A stretch of DNA of 7,128 nucleotides from an uncultured Actinomycetes bacterium (GTDB taxonomy: Bacteria > Actinomycetota > Coriobacteriia > Coriobacteriales > RUG844). Both the position numbers and the translations under genes were made by a program. How positions within the stretch are numbered: the stretch's first letter is position 1; every line of letters starts with the position of its first letter. This document shows positions 1 to 6,294 of the stretch, piece by piece. The DNA lies in contig OMSY01000144.1 in NCBI GenBank assembly GCA_900313875.1, forward strand, positions 1 to 7,128. The letters run 5' to 3'. The notes beneath the pieces were generated by a model. That model saw only the letters and a program-made list of their open reading frames with translations, did not search any database and was not told the DNA's origin.

Positions 1-2073
1 CTGTTCGAACGGCTCAAGTTCGTGTCTATCTTCACGAGCAACCTCGACGAGTTCTTCATGATCCGGGTCGGTAGCCTCGGGGACCTCAACCTCCTCAAGA
101 AGCCCCCGATCGACAACAAGTCCCACATGTCACCGGGTGAGCAGCTCGATGCCATCTTCGAGGCCTGCAGGCCCCTGTACGAGCAGCGTGATGCCCTGCT
201 TGCGGAGATCGAACAGCAGCTCGAGCCGTTCGGCGTCGTCCGCTGCCCCTATGATGCGGACCGCAAGTTCATCGACCGTTGGGCGGAGAACTACGTGCTT
301 CCCGTGCTCTCCCCCCAGATCATCGACCCCCTGCATCCCTTCCCCCACCTGGTCAACGGGATGCTCTACATCGCCATCGGACTGCGCCACCAGAAGACCG
401 GCGAGTCCCTCATCGGCATCATCCCGGTACCTCAGACGCTCCCGCGTATGCTCTTCCTGCCCGGATTCAAGCATGGCTACATCCTCATCGAGGAGATCAT
501 CTACAGGTACGCCGAGCAGATCTTCCAGATGTACACCCCGGTGGACAAGGGCATCATCAAGGTCACGCGCAACGCGGACATCAATCCGGATGCCGAGGTC
601 TATGACGATGACCTCAACTACCGTGCGCACATGAAGAAGATCCTCAAGAAGAGGACACGTCTCGCCCCGGTCCGCCTCGAGGTCCAGCACGACCTCTCCG
701 ATGAGACGGTGGGCATGCTCATCAAGAACCTGAAACTCGCTCCCGAACAGGTCTTCCGCTCCGCCGCCCCGCTCGACCTGTCCTATGCATACGAGCTCGC
801 CGGCCGCCATATCAAGGATGTCGCCGGCAAGCTCTTCTACAAGCCCTTCGTGCCGCAACCGACCGCACGCTGCGACCTCTCCCGTCCGATGCGCGAGCAG
901 GTCGAGGAGAAGGACCGCCTGCTCGTCTTCCCCTACGAGTCCATCGACCCCTTCCTCCGCCTGATGCGCGAGGCGGCACATGACCCGCAGGTGACCTCCA
1001 TCAAGATCACCCTCTACCGCCTCGACCATACCTCGCATCTCGCCGAATATCTCATCCATGCCGCCGAGAACGGCAAGGAGGTGACCGTGCTGATGGAGCT
1101 GCGTGCCCGCTTCGATGAGGCGAACAACATCGAGTGGGCCGAGCGTTTCGAGGAAGCCGGTTGCAACGTCCTCTACGGATTCGAGGGCTACAAGGTGCAC
1201 AGCAAGATCTGCCTCATCACCTACGATCTCGGCGGGTCCATCCATCGCATCGTGCAGCTGTCCACGGGCAACTACAACGAGAAGACCGCGCGTCTGTACT
1301 CGGACATCATGCTCATGACGGCCAATCCCGATATCGGCAGGGATGCAGCGACCTTCTTCCGCAACATGCAGATCGGCAACCTCGAGGGTACGTACGACCA
1401 CTTGCGCGTGGCGCCGGTCAGCCTGCGCCGTGCGGTCATCGACGGTATCGACAGGGCCATCGAGCAGACGCGGTCCGGCAAGACGGCACGGCTCATCTTC
1501 AAGATGAACTCGCTCACCGACCTCGTCATCATCGACAAGCTTATCGAGGCATCGCGTGCGGGGGTGAAGGTGGACCTCATCATCCGTGGCATCTGCTGCC
1601 TGCTGCCGGGCATACCCGGAATCAGCGACAACATCACGGTCAGGAGCATCGTGGGGCGTTTCCTCGAACATGCCCGCATCTATTGCTTCCTCAACTCGAT
1701 TGACGACATGACGCTGTACCTGAGCTCCGCCGACCTCATGACCCGCAACACCGAGCACCGCGTCGAGATCGCCTTCCCCATCGTCACCGATGAGGTCAAG
1801 GCCCATATTCTGCATTTCCTCGACGTGCAGCTGAAGGACGATGTGAAGGCACGCATCCTGCAGTCCGACGGCACCTACCGCATGCTCCCCGCTCCTGATG
1901 ACGGCCAGGGCATCGAATGCCAGCAGGTGTTCATGGACGAGGCCATCGCGAACCTCCGTGAGCAGGCGAAGCTCCTGCGCCCCTTGACCGGACAGCCGAG
2001 GGAGACCCAGATCGCCGAAGAGGATGTGGCCCCGGCGGAACTGGCCAAGACCATGGCGGTGGAGACCGCCTGA
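1..2073 (+). CDS. ppk1: Polyphosphate kinase 1 (partial, 5' end beyond window)
   Basis: Reversibly transfers the gamma phosphate of ATP onto inorganic polyphosphate. The frame is open from base 1, so the GTG at 22 is an internal Val codon and not the start. Aligned to E. coli Ppk by eye, residue 1 here matches about Leu32, so roughly 31 residues are missing; 690 are visible. The N-terminal motif SNLDEFFMIRV (13-23) contains Asn14, matching Asn45. By analogy, the head domain spans about 74-286 and the two phospholipase-D-like C domains about 287-655. Arg340 and Arg370 match the Mg-binding Arg375 and Arg405. His400 in KVHSK is the phosphorylated histidine (His435), and His557 in FLEHARIY matches His592; all these spacings are exact. 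The oddity is Gln419, which sits exactly where E. coli has His454. A tail of about 38 residues extends past the E. coli C-terminus. The gene ends TGATGA and leads into maf. Identity is very secure. Confidence 0.97.
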   Translation: MFERLKFVSIFTSNLDEFFMIRVGSLGDLNLLKKPPIDNKSHMSPGEQLDAIFEACRPLYEQRDALLAEIEQQLEPFGVVRCPYDADRKFIDRWAENYVLPVLSPQIIDPLHPFPHLVNGMLYIAIGLRHQKTGESLIGIIPVPQTLPRMLFLPGFKHGYILIEEIIYRYAEQIFQMYTPVDKGIIKVTRNADINPDAEVYDDDLNYRAHMKKILKKRTRLAPVRLEVQHDLSDETVGMLIKNLKLAPEQVFRSAAPLDLSYAYELAGRHIKDVAGKLFYKPFVPQPTARCDLSRPMREQVEEKDRLLVFPYESIDPFLRLMREAAHDPQVTSIKITLYRLDHTSHLAEYLIHAAENGKEVTVLMELRARFDEANNIEWAERFEEAGCNVLYGFEGYKVHSKICLITYDLGGSIHRIVQLSTGNYNEKTARLYSDIMLMTANPDIGRDAATFFRNMQIGNLEGTYDHLRVAPVSLRRAVIDGIDRAIEQTRSGKTARLIFKMNSLTDLVIIDKLIEASRAGVKVDLIIRGICCLLPGIPGISDNITVRSIVGRFLEHARIYCFLNSIDDMTLYLSSADLMTRNTEHRVEIAFPIVTDEVKAHILHFLDVQLKDDVKARILQSDGTYRMLPAPDDGQGIECQQVFMDEAIANLREQAKLLRPLTGQPRETQIAEEDVAPAELAKTMAVETA

Positions 2074-2120
2074 TGAGCAGAATGCTCGACAATGGCATCG
2101 GGATCGGGAAGCGCCCATGA
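2073..2120 (+). CDS. Possible 15-codon coupling micro-ORF between ppk1 and maf
   Basis: A short open frame encoding MSRMLDNGIGIGKRP fills the gap between ppk1 and maf exactly. Its ATG (2073-2075) uses the last base of the ppk1 stop (TGATG). Its TGA (2118-2120) overlaps the maf ATG at 2117 as ATGA. A GGAG at 2061-2064 lies 8 bases upstream of the ATG, a good Shine-Dalgarno position. The peptide has no recognisable domain. If translated, its likely role would be to carry terminating ribosomes from ppk1 to the maf start rather than to make a functional protein. Such a frame can also arise by chance in a 44-base gap, so this is a low-confidence call. Confidence 0.25.
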   Translation: MSRMLDNGIGIGKRP

Positions 2121-2728
2121 CGGACAGCATGCCCTCCTCCGTCTTCGCCCTGCACGAGCTTGCCGAGGTCGTACTCGCATCCGCCTCGCCACGACGTCGC
2201 GACCTCTTCGCACTCGCCGGTATCCCCTTCACCGTGATCCCGGCGGAGCACGAGGAACCATGGGACCACGCCCTGTCCCCTGATGAGGCCATCATCAGGG
2301 TGGCCAGGGCAAAGGCCACCTGGGTGCGCAGACAGCTCCCCGAAGACGACCATCGCTGCATCGTGGCCTGCGACACCGCCGTCCTGCTCGATGACCATGT
2401 GTTCGGCAAACCGAAGGACCGTGACGACGCTGCCCAGATGATCCATATGCTCTCTGGATGCACTCATCAGGTAAAGAGTGGGGTCTGCATCCTCGCACCG
2501 TCCGCCTCCCACACCTTCGTGGAGACCACCGAGGTCACGTTCCATCCCCTCACGGACCGGGACATCGAAGCATATCTCGACTGCGACGAGTACCGTGACA
2601 AGGCAGGTGCTTACGGCATCCAGGGCAGGGGTTCCCTCCTCGTATCCCGTATCACGGGAGACTACCTCAACGTGGTCGGTCTCCCTCTCGCCCGGCTGGC
2701 ACGGGTGCTGATCGAGGTGTGCCGTTGA
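2117..2728 (+). CDS. maf: Maf family nucleoside triphosphate pyrophosphatase, dTTP/UTP type
   Basis: Hydrolyses non-canonical or excess nucleoside triphosphates to the monophosphate and pyrophosphate in the cytoplasm. The family is linked to house-cleaning of nucleotide pools and to septum or cell-division control. The 203-residue length is typical. Motifs in order: the signature LASASPRR (20-27), CDTAVLLDD (85-93) with Asp86 as the probable catalytic base, GKPKD (97-101), the LSG-TH-V segment (112-119), and DKAGAYGIQG (161-170). The last motif points to the YhdE (dTTP/UTP) branch rather than the m7GTP-specific YceF branch. The chosen ATG at 2117 has GGGA 7 bases upstream and puts the signature about 20 residues from the N-terminus. 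Longer in-frame starts from 2024 would add an Arg/Trp-rich stretch lying within the ppk1 coding sequence. ATG 2129 is a possible alternative. The gene lies 43 bases after ppk1 and its stop overlaps the next gene's start, so co-transcription is likely. Confidence 0.95.
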   Translation: MTDSMPSSVFALHELAEVVLASASPRRRDLFALAGIPFTVIPAEHEEPWDHALSPDEAIIRVARAKATWVRRQLPEDDHRCIVACDTAVLLDDHVFGKPKDRDDAAQMIHMLSGCTHQVKSGVCILAPSASHTFVETTEVTFHPLTDRDIEAYLDCDEYRDKAGAYGIQGRGSLLVSRITGDYLNVVGLPLARLARVLIEVCR

Positions 2729-4047
2729 GAAACAACCATACCCTCAGGATAGAACGCCTTTCCAACAGCGCCGACGGTATCGCGCATCTCCCCGATGGCA
2801 AGACCGTGTTCGTACCTGGCACCTGCCCCGGTGACGAGGTCAACGTGCGCCTGGTCGAGGAGAAGGCCCGTTTCGCACGTGCCGAGCTGCTCGATGTGCT
2901 CACCCCATCCCCTGACCGCACGGAACCCCGTTGCCCCTATGCGGGCCTCTGCGGAGGATGCCCCTGGCAGCAGGTGTCCTACGAAGTCCAGCTCGGGGCC
3001 AAGCGCGAACAGGTGGTCGGTGCCCTCGTGCACATCGGGGGTTTCGATACCGATATCGTCGAGGAGCTCTGCGACCCCACGATCCCCTCCCCCGAACCCT
3101 GGGGGTACCGCAACAAGGTCGAGTTCGACTTCGAGGCCGGTGGGCATCCTTCCCTCGGGCTGCATGCCGCGCAAGGCGGGTTCATGCCCATCGAGCGTTG
3201 CCTGCTGCTCCCCGGGAAGCACGGCGCTATCCCCAAGGCCCTCACCGGGGCGTTCCGCTACCTGCAGGGCAACGCGAGCCGCACGCTCGACCTCACACGT
3301 GTCGGCGTCCGCGTCTCCCGGCGCACCGGCGAGCTTGAACTCGCACTCTGGGGAGCACCGGGGGCCTTCCCCCGCAAGGCGGCCGCCCAGGTACTGTCGA
3401 GCGTCCAGAACCCCTCGAGCATCGTGCGTGTGCTCGTGAAGGGACAGCGGAAGGCGCGTCGCGTGACCGGTGTCGAGGTGCTCGCCGGCAAGGGATGCTG
3501 GCACGAGCGCCTCGACCGCGACCTGCTGGCATTCTCCGCACCCTCGTTCTTCCAGGTCAACACCGCCGCGGCGGAAGCTCTCAGGCAGGTGGCCCTCGGT
3601 CATCTGGACGGCATGTCCCCGCAGCGTGTCTTCGACCTGTACTGCGGGGCGGGCACCTTCACGTTGCCCCTTGCACGCATCGCCGACGAAGTGGTCGCCA
3701 TCGAGTCCGCCGCCTCCTCGGTACGGGACCTCAAGCGCAACCTCCGGCACAGCGGCGCCCCCGTGCGGATAGTCGGCGGCGACGTGGCGCGCGAGCTCCC
3801 GGCACTTGGTCCAGCAGATGCATGCCTCGTCGACCCGCCCCGTGCCGGCCTTGCCGTCCCCGTGGTCGATGCGCTCTGCGAGGCGCGACTGGAACGCATC
3901 ATCTACGTGTCCTGCGACCCGGCGACCCTCGCCCGGGACCTCAAGATGCTGTGTCATAGCTGTTACACGATGGAGCACGTCACCCCCGTCGACCTCTTCC
4001 CGCAGACGCCCCACGTGGAGACGGTGGTTCACCTCTCAAGGTTGTGA
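2725..4047 (+). CDS. rlmD: 23S rRNA (uracil-C5)-methyltransferase, TrmA/RlmD family
   Basis: SAM-dependent enzyme that makes 5-methyluridine in 23S rRNA. E. coli RlmD acts at U1939, while Gram-positive RlmCD modifies both U747 and U1939, so the exact site is not settled here. The 440-residue protein shows an N-terminal TRAM domain (about 4-60). Four iron-sulfur cysteines (Cys70, Cys76, Cys79, Cys159) have spacing close to E. coli RumA. FFQVNT lies at 275-280 and the SAM-binding motif FDLYCGAGTF at 303-312. DPPRAGL is at 370-376, the catalytic cysteine is Cys397 in YVSCDPATLARD, and the proton-abstracting residue is probably Glu432 in PHVET. The start chosen is TTG 2725, which overlaps the maf TGA and has GAGG (2714-2717) 7 bases upstream. 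A GTG at 2719 is in frame but sits one base after that GAGG, which is too close. Probably co-transcribed and translationally coupled with maf. Confidence 0.95.
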   Translation: MRNNHTLRIERLSNSADGIAHLPDGKTVFVPGTCPGDEVNVRLVEEKARFARAELLDVLTPSPDRTEPRCPYAGLCGGCPWQQVSYEVQLGAKREQVVGALVHIGGFDTDIVEELCDPTIPSPEPWGYRNKVEFDFEAGGHPSLGLHAAQGGFMPIERCLLLPGKHGAIPKALTGAFRYLQGNASRTLDLTRVGVRVSRRTGELELALWGAPGAFPRKAAAQVLSSVQNPSSIVRVLVKGQRKARRVTGVEVLAGKGCWHERLDRDLLAFSAPSFFQVNTAAAEALRQVALGHLDGMSPQRVFDLYCGAGTFTLPLARIADEVVAIESAASSVRDLKRNLRHSGAPVRIVGGDVARELPALGPADACLVDPPRAGLAVPVVDALCEARLERIIYVSCDPATLARDLKMLCHSCYTMEHVTPVDLFPQTPHVETVVHLSRL

Positions 4048-4177
4048 TATGGAACCCATGTACAGGACGACTGCAAACGATCCCATTGAAGAGGGTTCGG
4101 TCGAGCTGACCCGTCGAACGGATTGGATGAGACCGCTATCATGAGGAGTGACCGGCCGAAGACGGCATGTTTCCATG

Positions 4178-4183
4178 TATTAT
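4178..4183 (+). promoter_or_regulatory. Possible -10 promoter element for the S58 peptidase gene
   Basis: TATTAT differs from the TATAAT consensus at one base, and a TG lies directly before it. At the expected 17-base spacing the -35 position reads GCCGAA, which is a poor match. If real, transcription would begin near 4190, giving a leader of about 27 bases that includes the ribosome site. It is the best candidate in a gap that must hold a promoter if the peptidase is not read through from the upstream operon. Confidence 0.3.
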
Positions 4184-4206
4184 CGAGAAGACGTCGGCAG
4201 ATGATC

Positions 4207-4211
4207 AGGAG
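4207..4211 (+). promoter_or_regulatory. Ribosome binding site of the S58 peptidase gene
   Basis: AGGAG lies 5 bases before the ATG at 4217. It is the clearest Shine-Dalgarno sequence in the window and supports the chosen start. Confidence 0.75.
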
Positions 4212-4216
4212 CGACC

Positions 4217-5173
4217 ATGCGCACGATATCACCACTTGACATAGAAGGCATTGCGATCGGACACGCGACGGACGTCGAGGCGGGCACCGGCTGCACGGTC
4301 GTCATCTGCAAGGATGGCGCCGTCGCTGGAGTCGATGTGCGCGGGGGCGGACCAGCCACCCGGGAGACCGACCTGCTCTCCCCTGAGAAGATGGTCCAGC
4401 AGATCCATGCGGTCATGCTCTCGGGCGGCAGCGCATTCGGACTCGATGCCGCCTCGGGCGCCATGGAGTGGCTCGAGGAACAGGGAGTTGGATTCGATAC
4501 AGGTGTTGCGAAGGTGCCCATCGTCTGCGCCGCCTCGATCTTCGACCTCGCCTGCGGGCGGGCGGACATCCGACCGGACAAGGCCATGGGATACGAGGCA
4601 TGCGAGGCTGCGTCACACACCACTGCAGTCGAGGAGGGCTGCGTCGGTGCTGGATGCGGGGCGACCATAGGCAAGATGTTCGGACCCGCACGTTGCATGA
4701 AGAGCGGTCTCGGGGTCTCTGGCCTCGAGCATGACGGACTGCAGGTCGCAGCCGTATCAGTGGTGAATGCCCTGGGTATCGTCATCGATGGAGAGGGTTT
4801 CCCGATGGCGGGTGCCCTGGCCGAAGATGGCTTCAACCTCGTCAGCGTCGAGCAGGCGGAGGAGGCCTGCGTCACGCTGAGCGACCTCCCCTTCACCACC
4901 AACACGACCATCACCTGCATCATGACCAACGCACAGCTCACGAAAGCACAGTGCACCAAGGTGGCACAGGTCACCCATGATGGCTATGCTCGCGCGATCA
5001 GACCTGTCCACACGAGCAACGACGGTGATGCGGTCTTCGTCCTCGCAACAGGAGCGAGACCTGCGGGTGTCGATGGTGTTGGCATCCTCGCTGCGAACGC
5101 CTGCGAGCTCGCCATCCGCAGCGCCGTGGCCAACGCGACCGGAGGCTACGGGTACATCTCCATGGGCTCGTAG
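4217..5173 (+). CDS. P1 family (S58, DmpA/NylC-type) self-cleaving peptidase
   Basis: Member of the N-terminal nucleophile family that includes L-aminopeptidase/D-esterase DmpA, beta-aminopeptidases and the nylon oligomer hydrolase NylC. The precursor cleaves itself into alpha and beta chains, and the new N-terminal Thr or Ser is the nucleophile. Here the site is TTN|TT, predicting cleavage between Asn229 and Thr230. Asp269 and Asp271 lie 39 and 41 residues after Thr230, the same spacing as NylC Thr267 to Asp306 and Asp308. Lys153 and Asn184 are candidates for NylC Lys189 and Asn219. Other family hallmarks are IGHATD (14-19), AGTGCTVV (22-29), the LSGGSAFGLDAA run (68-79), GRADIRPD (114-121) and GAGCGATIGK (144-153). 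There is no signal peptide or membrane segment, so it is cytoplasmic. The substrate cannot be read from the sequence. Twelve cysteines in 318 residues is unusually many. The gene stands alone with its own ribosome site and faces the convergent glycosyltransferase gene. Confidence 0.93.
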   Translation: MRTISPLDIEGIAIGHATDVEAGTGCTVVICKDGAVAGVDVRGGGPATRETDLLSPEKMVQQIHAVMLSGGSAFGLDAASGAMEWLEEQGVGFDTGVAKVPIVCAASIFDLACGRADIRPDKAMGYEACEAASHTTAVEEGCVGAGCGATIGKMFGPARCMKSGLGVSGLEHDGLQVAAVSVVNALGIVIDGEGFPMAGALAEDGFNLVSVEQAEEACVTLSDLPFTTNTTITCIMTNAQLTKAQCTKVAQVTHDGYARAIRPVHTSNDGDAVFVLATGARPAGVDGVGILAANACELAIRSAVANATGGYGYISMGS

Positions 5174-5188
5174 CCTCCCCAAGGCTGC
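5170..5188. terminator. Small hairpin at the end of the S58 peptidase gene
   Basis: GTAGCCT (5170-5176) pairs with AGGCTGC (5182-5188) around a CCCCA loop, giving 7 pairs with one T-G wobble. The peptidase stop codon (5171-5173) lies within the 5' arm. Neither strand has a T-run after the stem, so it is not a classical intrinsic terminator. It may help end transcription in this 54-base convergent gap, or it may be chance. Confidence 0.2.
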
Positions 5189-5227
5189 ACCCTGGAGCAA
5201 CCTACGTCCCCATTGTCCCATCGGCCA

Positions 5228-6253
5228 TCAGTTGAACTTGAAGATCCTCTGCGCCATCCTATACAGCATGATGGAGACACGACGTCCCATGCTGCCCGGA
5301 AGCGAGCTTGCAGATCCGACCAGGCTATGGCGGATCCGACGGTACAGCCGTTCATCACGTTCCCTGAGGTGCTCCCAGATCCCATCCCTCAACTGCAGCC
5401 TGTCAGGCCGGTCGGACAACAGAGAGAACACCGTGCAGATCGCCATCATCATCGCCAGGTACCCGGTCATGTACTGCCGCAGCCGCCGTGAACGCACCTT
5501 GGAGAGATCGACCTTGTCAATCATGATACGCGTGACCTTCAGTTGCTGGTCGATACGCTGCACCATGACGCGTTCGTTGACCGACTGGTCATCCCGTCCG
5601 ATGAAATACCGGTAGAAGTCGCAATTCAGATAATAGATCCTCTTGCAATGCGGCAAGGGCGTGTATGCATAGATGTTGTCCACGTAGAATGTATGCTTCG
5701 GTAGCTCGAAGCCACACCCTCGAAGCACCTCGGTGCGGTAGATGAGGGAATGCATGAGCAGGTTCTGCGACGGCAGGAAACGCCGCATGTCATCCCAGCC
5801 GAACACCCGGTTCTCCGGCAAGGCGTTGGTGTATCGGATGACCTTCACGGCTCCATCCGCTTGATGCTCGTAGACGTAGTTCGAGATGAGGAGGTCCAGG
5901 CAGTCATCGTCTGAATGATGACGACGCAGAACCTCGAGGACCTGTCGGGAAGCATCCTCGCAGACCCAGTCATCGGAATCCACCACCTTGAAGTAACGTC
6001 CTGTGGCATTGCGCAGTCCCGCGTTGATGGCCTCGCCATGCCCGCCGTTCTCCTGATGCACCACACGGATGAGACCGGGGTGACGTCGCTGCCAATCGTC
6101 TGCTTTCCCAGCCGTGTCATCCTTGGTCGACCCATCATCGACGATGACGATCTCGACCTCCCCAGGCACCGCGGTCGCAAGCAGCGACGAGATGCAATGG
6201 TCCATGTACGCCGATGAGTTGTAGCACGGTATGGTGTAGGTGAGCAGCTTCAT
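5228..6253 (-). CDS. Family 2 glycosyltransferase
   Basis: GT-A fold enzyme that transfers a sugar from a nucleotide-sugar donor; donor and acceptor are not identifiable from sequence. The 341-residue protein opens with MKLLTYTIPCYNSSAYMDHC, the usual family 2 beginning, which fixes the start. The nucleotide-binding VDDGS is at 38-42, HQENGGHGEAINAGL at 66-80, and the metal-binding VDSDDW at 91-96 (Asp92 and Asp94 as the DxD pair). A later block FYVDNIYAY...PL (189-200) and FYRYFIGRDDQSVNE (213-227) marks a subfamily I recall from Gram-positive surface polysaccharide clusters. A hydrophobic stretch (about 264-279) followed by a basic C-terminal third may bring the enzyme to the membrane; I see no clear transmembrane bundle. 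The gene starts 41 bases after glf with no strong ribosome site and is probably the last gene of that operon. A 240-base hand count gave about 55% G+C, lower than the left operon. Confidence 0.92.
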   Translation of the reverse strand: MKLLTYTIPCYNSSAYMDHCISSLLATAVPGEVEIVIVDDGSTKDDTAGKADDWQRRHPGLIRVVHQENGGHGEAINAGLRNATGRYFKVVDSDDWVCEDASRQVLEVLRRHHSDDDCLDLLISNYVYEHQADGAVKVIRYTNALPENRVFGWDDMRRFLPSQNLLMHSLIYRTEVLRGCGFELPKHTFYVDNIYAYTPLPHCKRIYYLNCDFYRYFIGRDDQSVNERVMVQRIDQQLKVTRIMIDKVDLSKVRSRRLRQYMTGYLAMMMAICTVFSLLSDRPDRLQLRDGIWEHLRERDERLYRRIRHSLVGSASSLPGSMGRRVSIMLYRMAQRIFKFN

Positions 6254-6294
6254 GATGAAATGACATCAGGACCGCAGGTCACGGCATCCCGACA

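Larger units (their letters stand above)
4048..4216. other. 169-base intergenic region upstream of the S58 peptidase
   Basis: No convincing gene was found. It holds a possible -10 element at 4178-4183 and a 29-base-offset imperfect repeat, with one copy ahead of that element and one just after it. There is also a 4-bp GCCG/CGGC hairpin (4155-4166) with an AAGA loop. It is followed only by ATGTTT, so it is a poor terminator for the upstream operon. A weak bulged stem pairs GTTCG (about 4095-4099) with CGAAC (4115-4119). A 31-codon frame at 4049-4144 lacks a ribosome site. Confidence 0.5.

Noticed and set aside
22..24. GTG at 22 as the ppk1 start
   Set aside because: The frame continues upstream to base 1 with residues that match the conserved family sequence (LFERLKF), so the true start is outside the window.
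130..2463. A 777-codon open frame on the minus strand opposite ppk1 and maf
   Set aside because: It is longer than either gene it covers, but its codons are in register with ppk1 on the other strand, where high-GC codon choice suppresses stops. The product has no recognisable domain, and both sense genes are certain.
2662..4032. A 456-codon minus-strand frame opposite the rRNA methyltransferase
   Set aside because: Same cause: a mirror frame of a G+C-rich gene, with a low-complexity His/Gly/Val/Asp-rich product and no motif.
4049..4144. A 31-codon frame (start ATG 4049) just after the methyltransferase stop
   Set aside because: No Shine-Dalgarno sequence precedes it. It is only the tail of a longer frame that runs in the wrong register through the methyltransferase gene, and the peptide resembles nothing I know.
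4155..4166. GCCG-AAGA-CGGC hairpin as a terminator for the ppk1 operon
   Set aside because: Only 4 base pairs, more than 100 bases after the stop codon, and followed by ATGTTTCC rather than a T-run.
4977..5615. A 212-codon plus-strand frame across the peptidase 3' end and the glycosyltransferase
   Set aside because: It overlaps two confident genes in other frames, with a Ser/Arg-rich composition typical of shadow frames.
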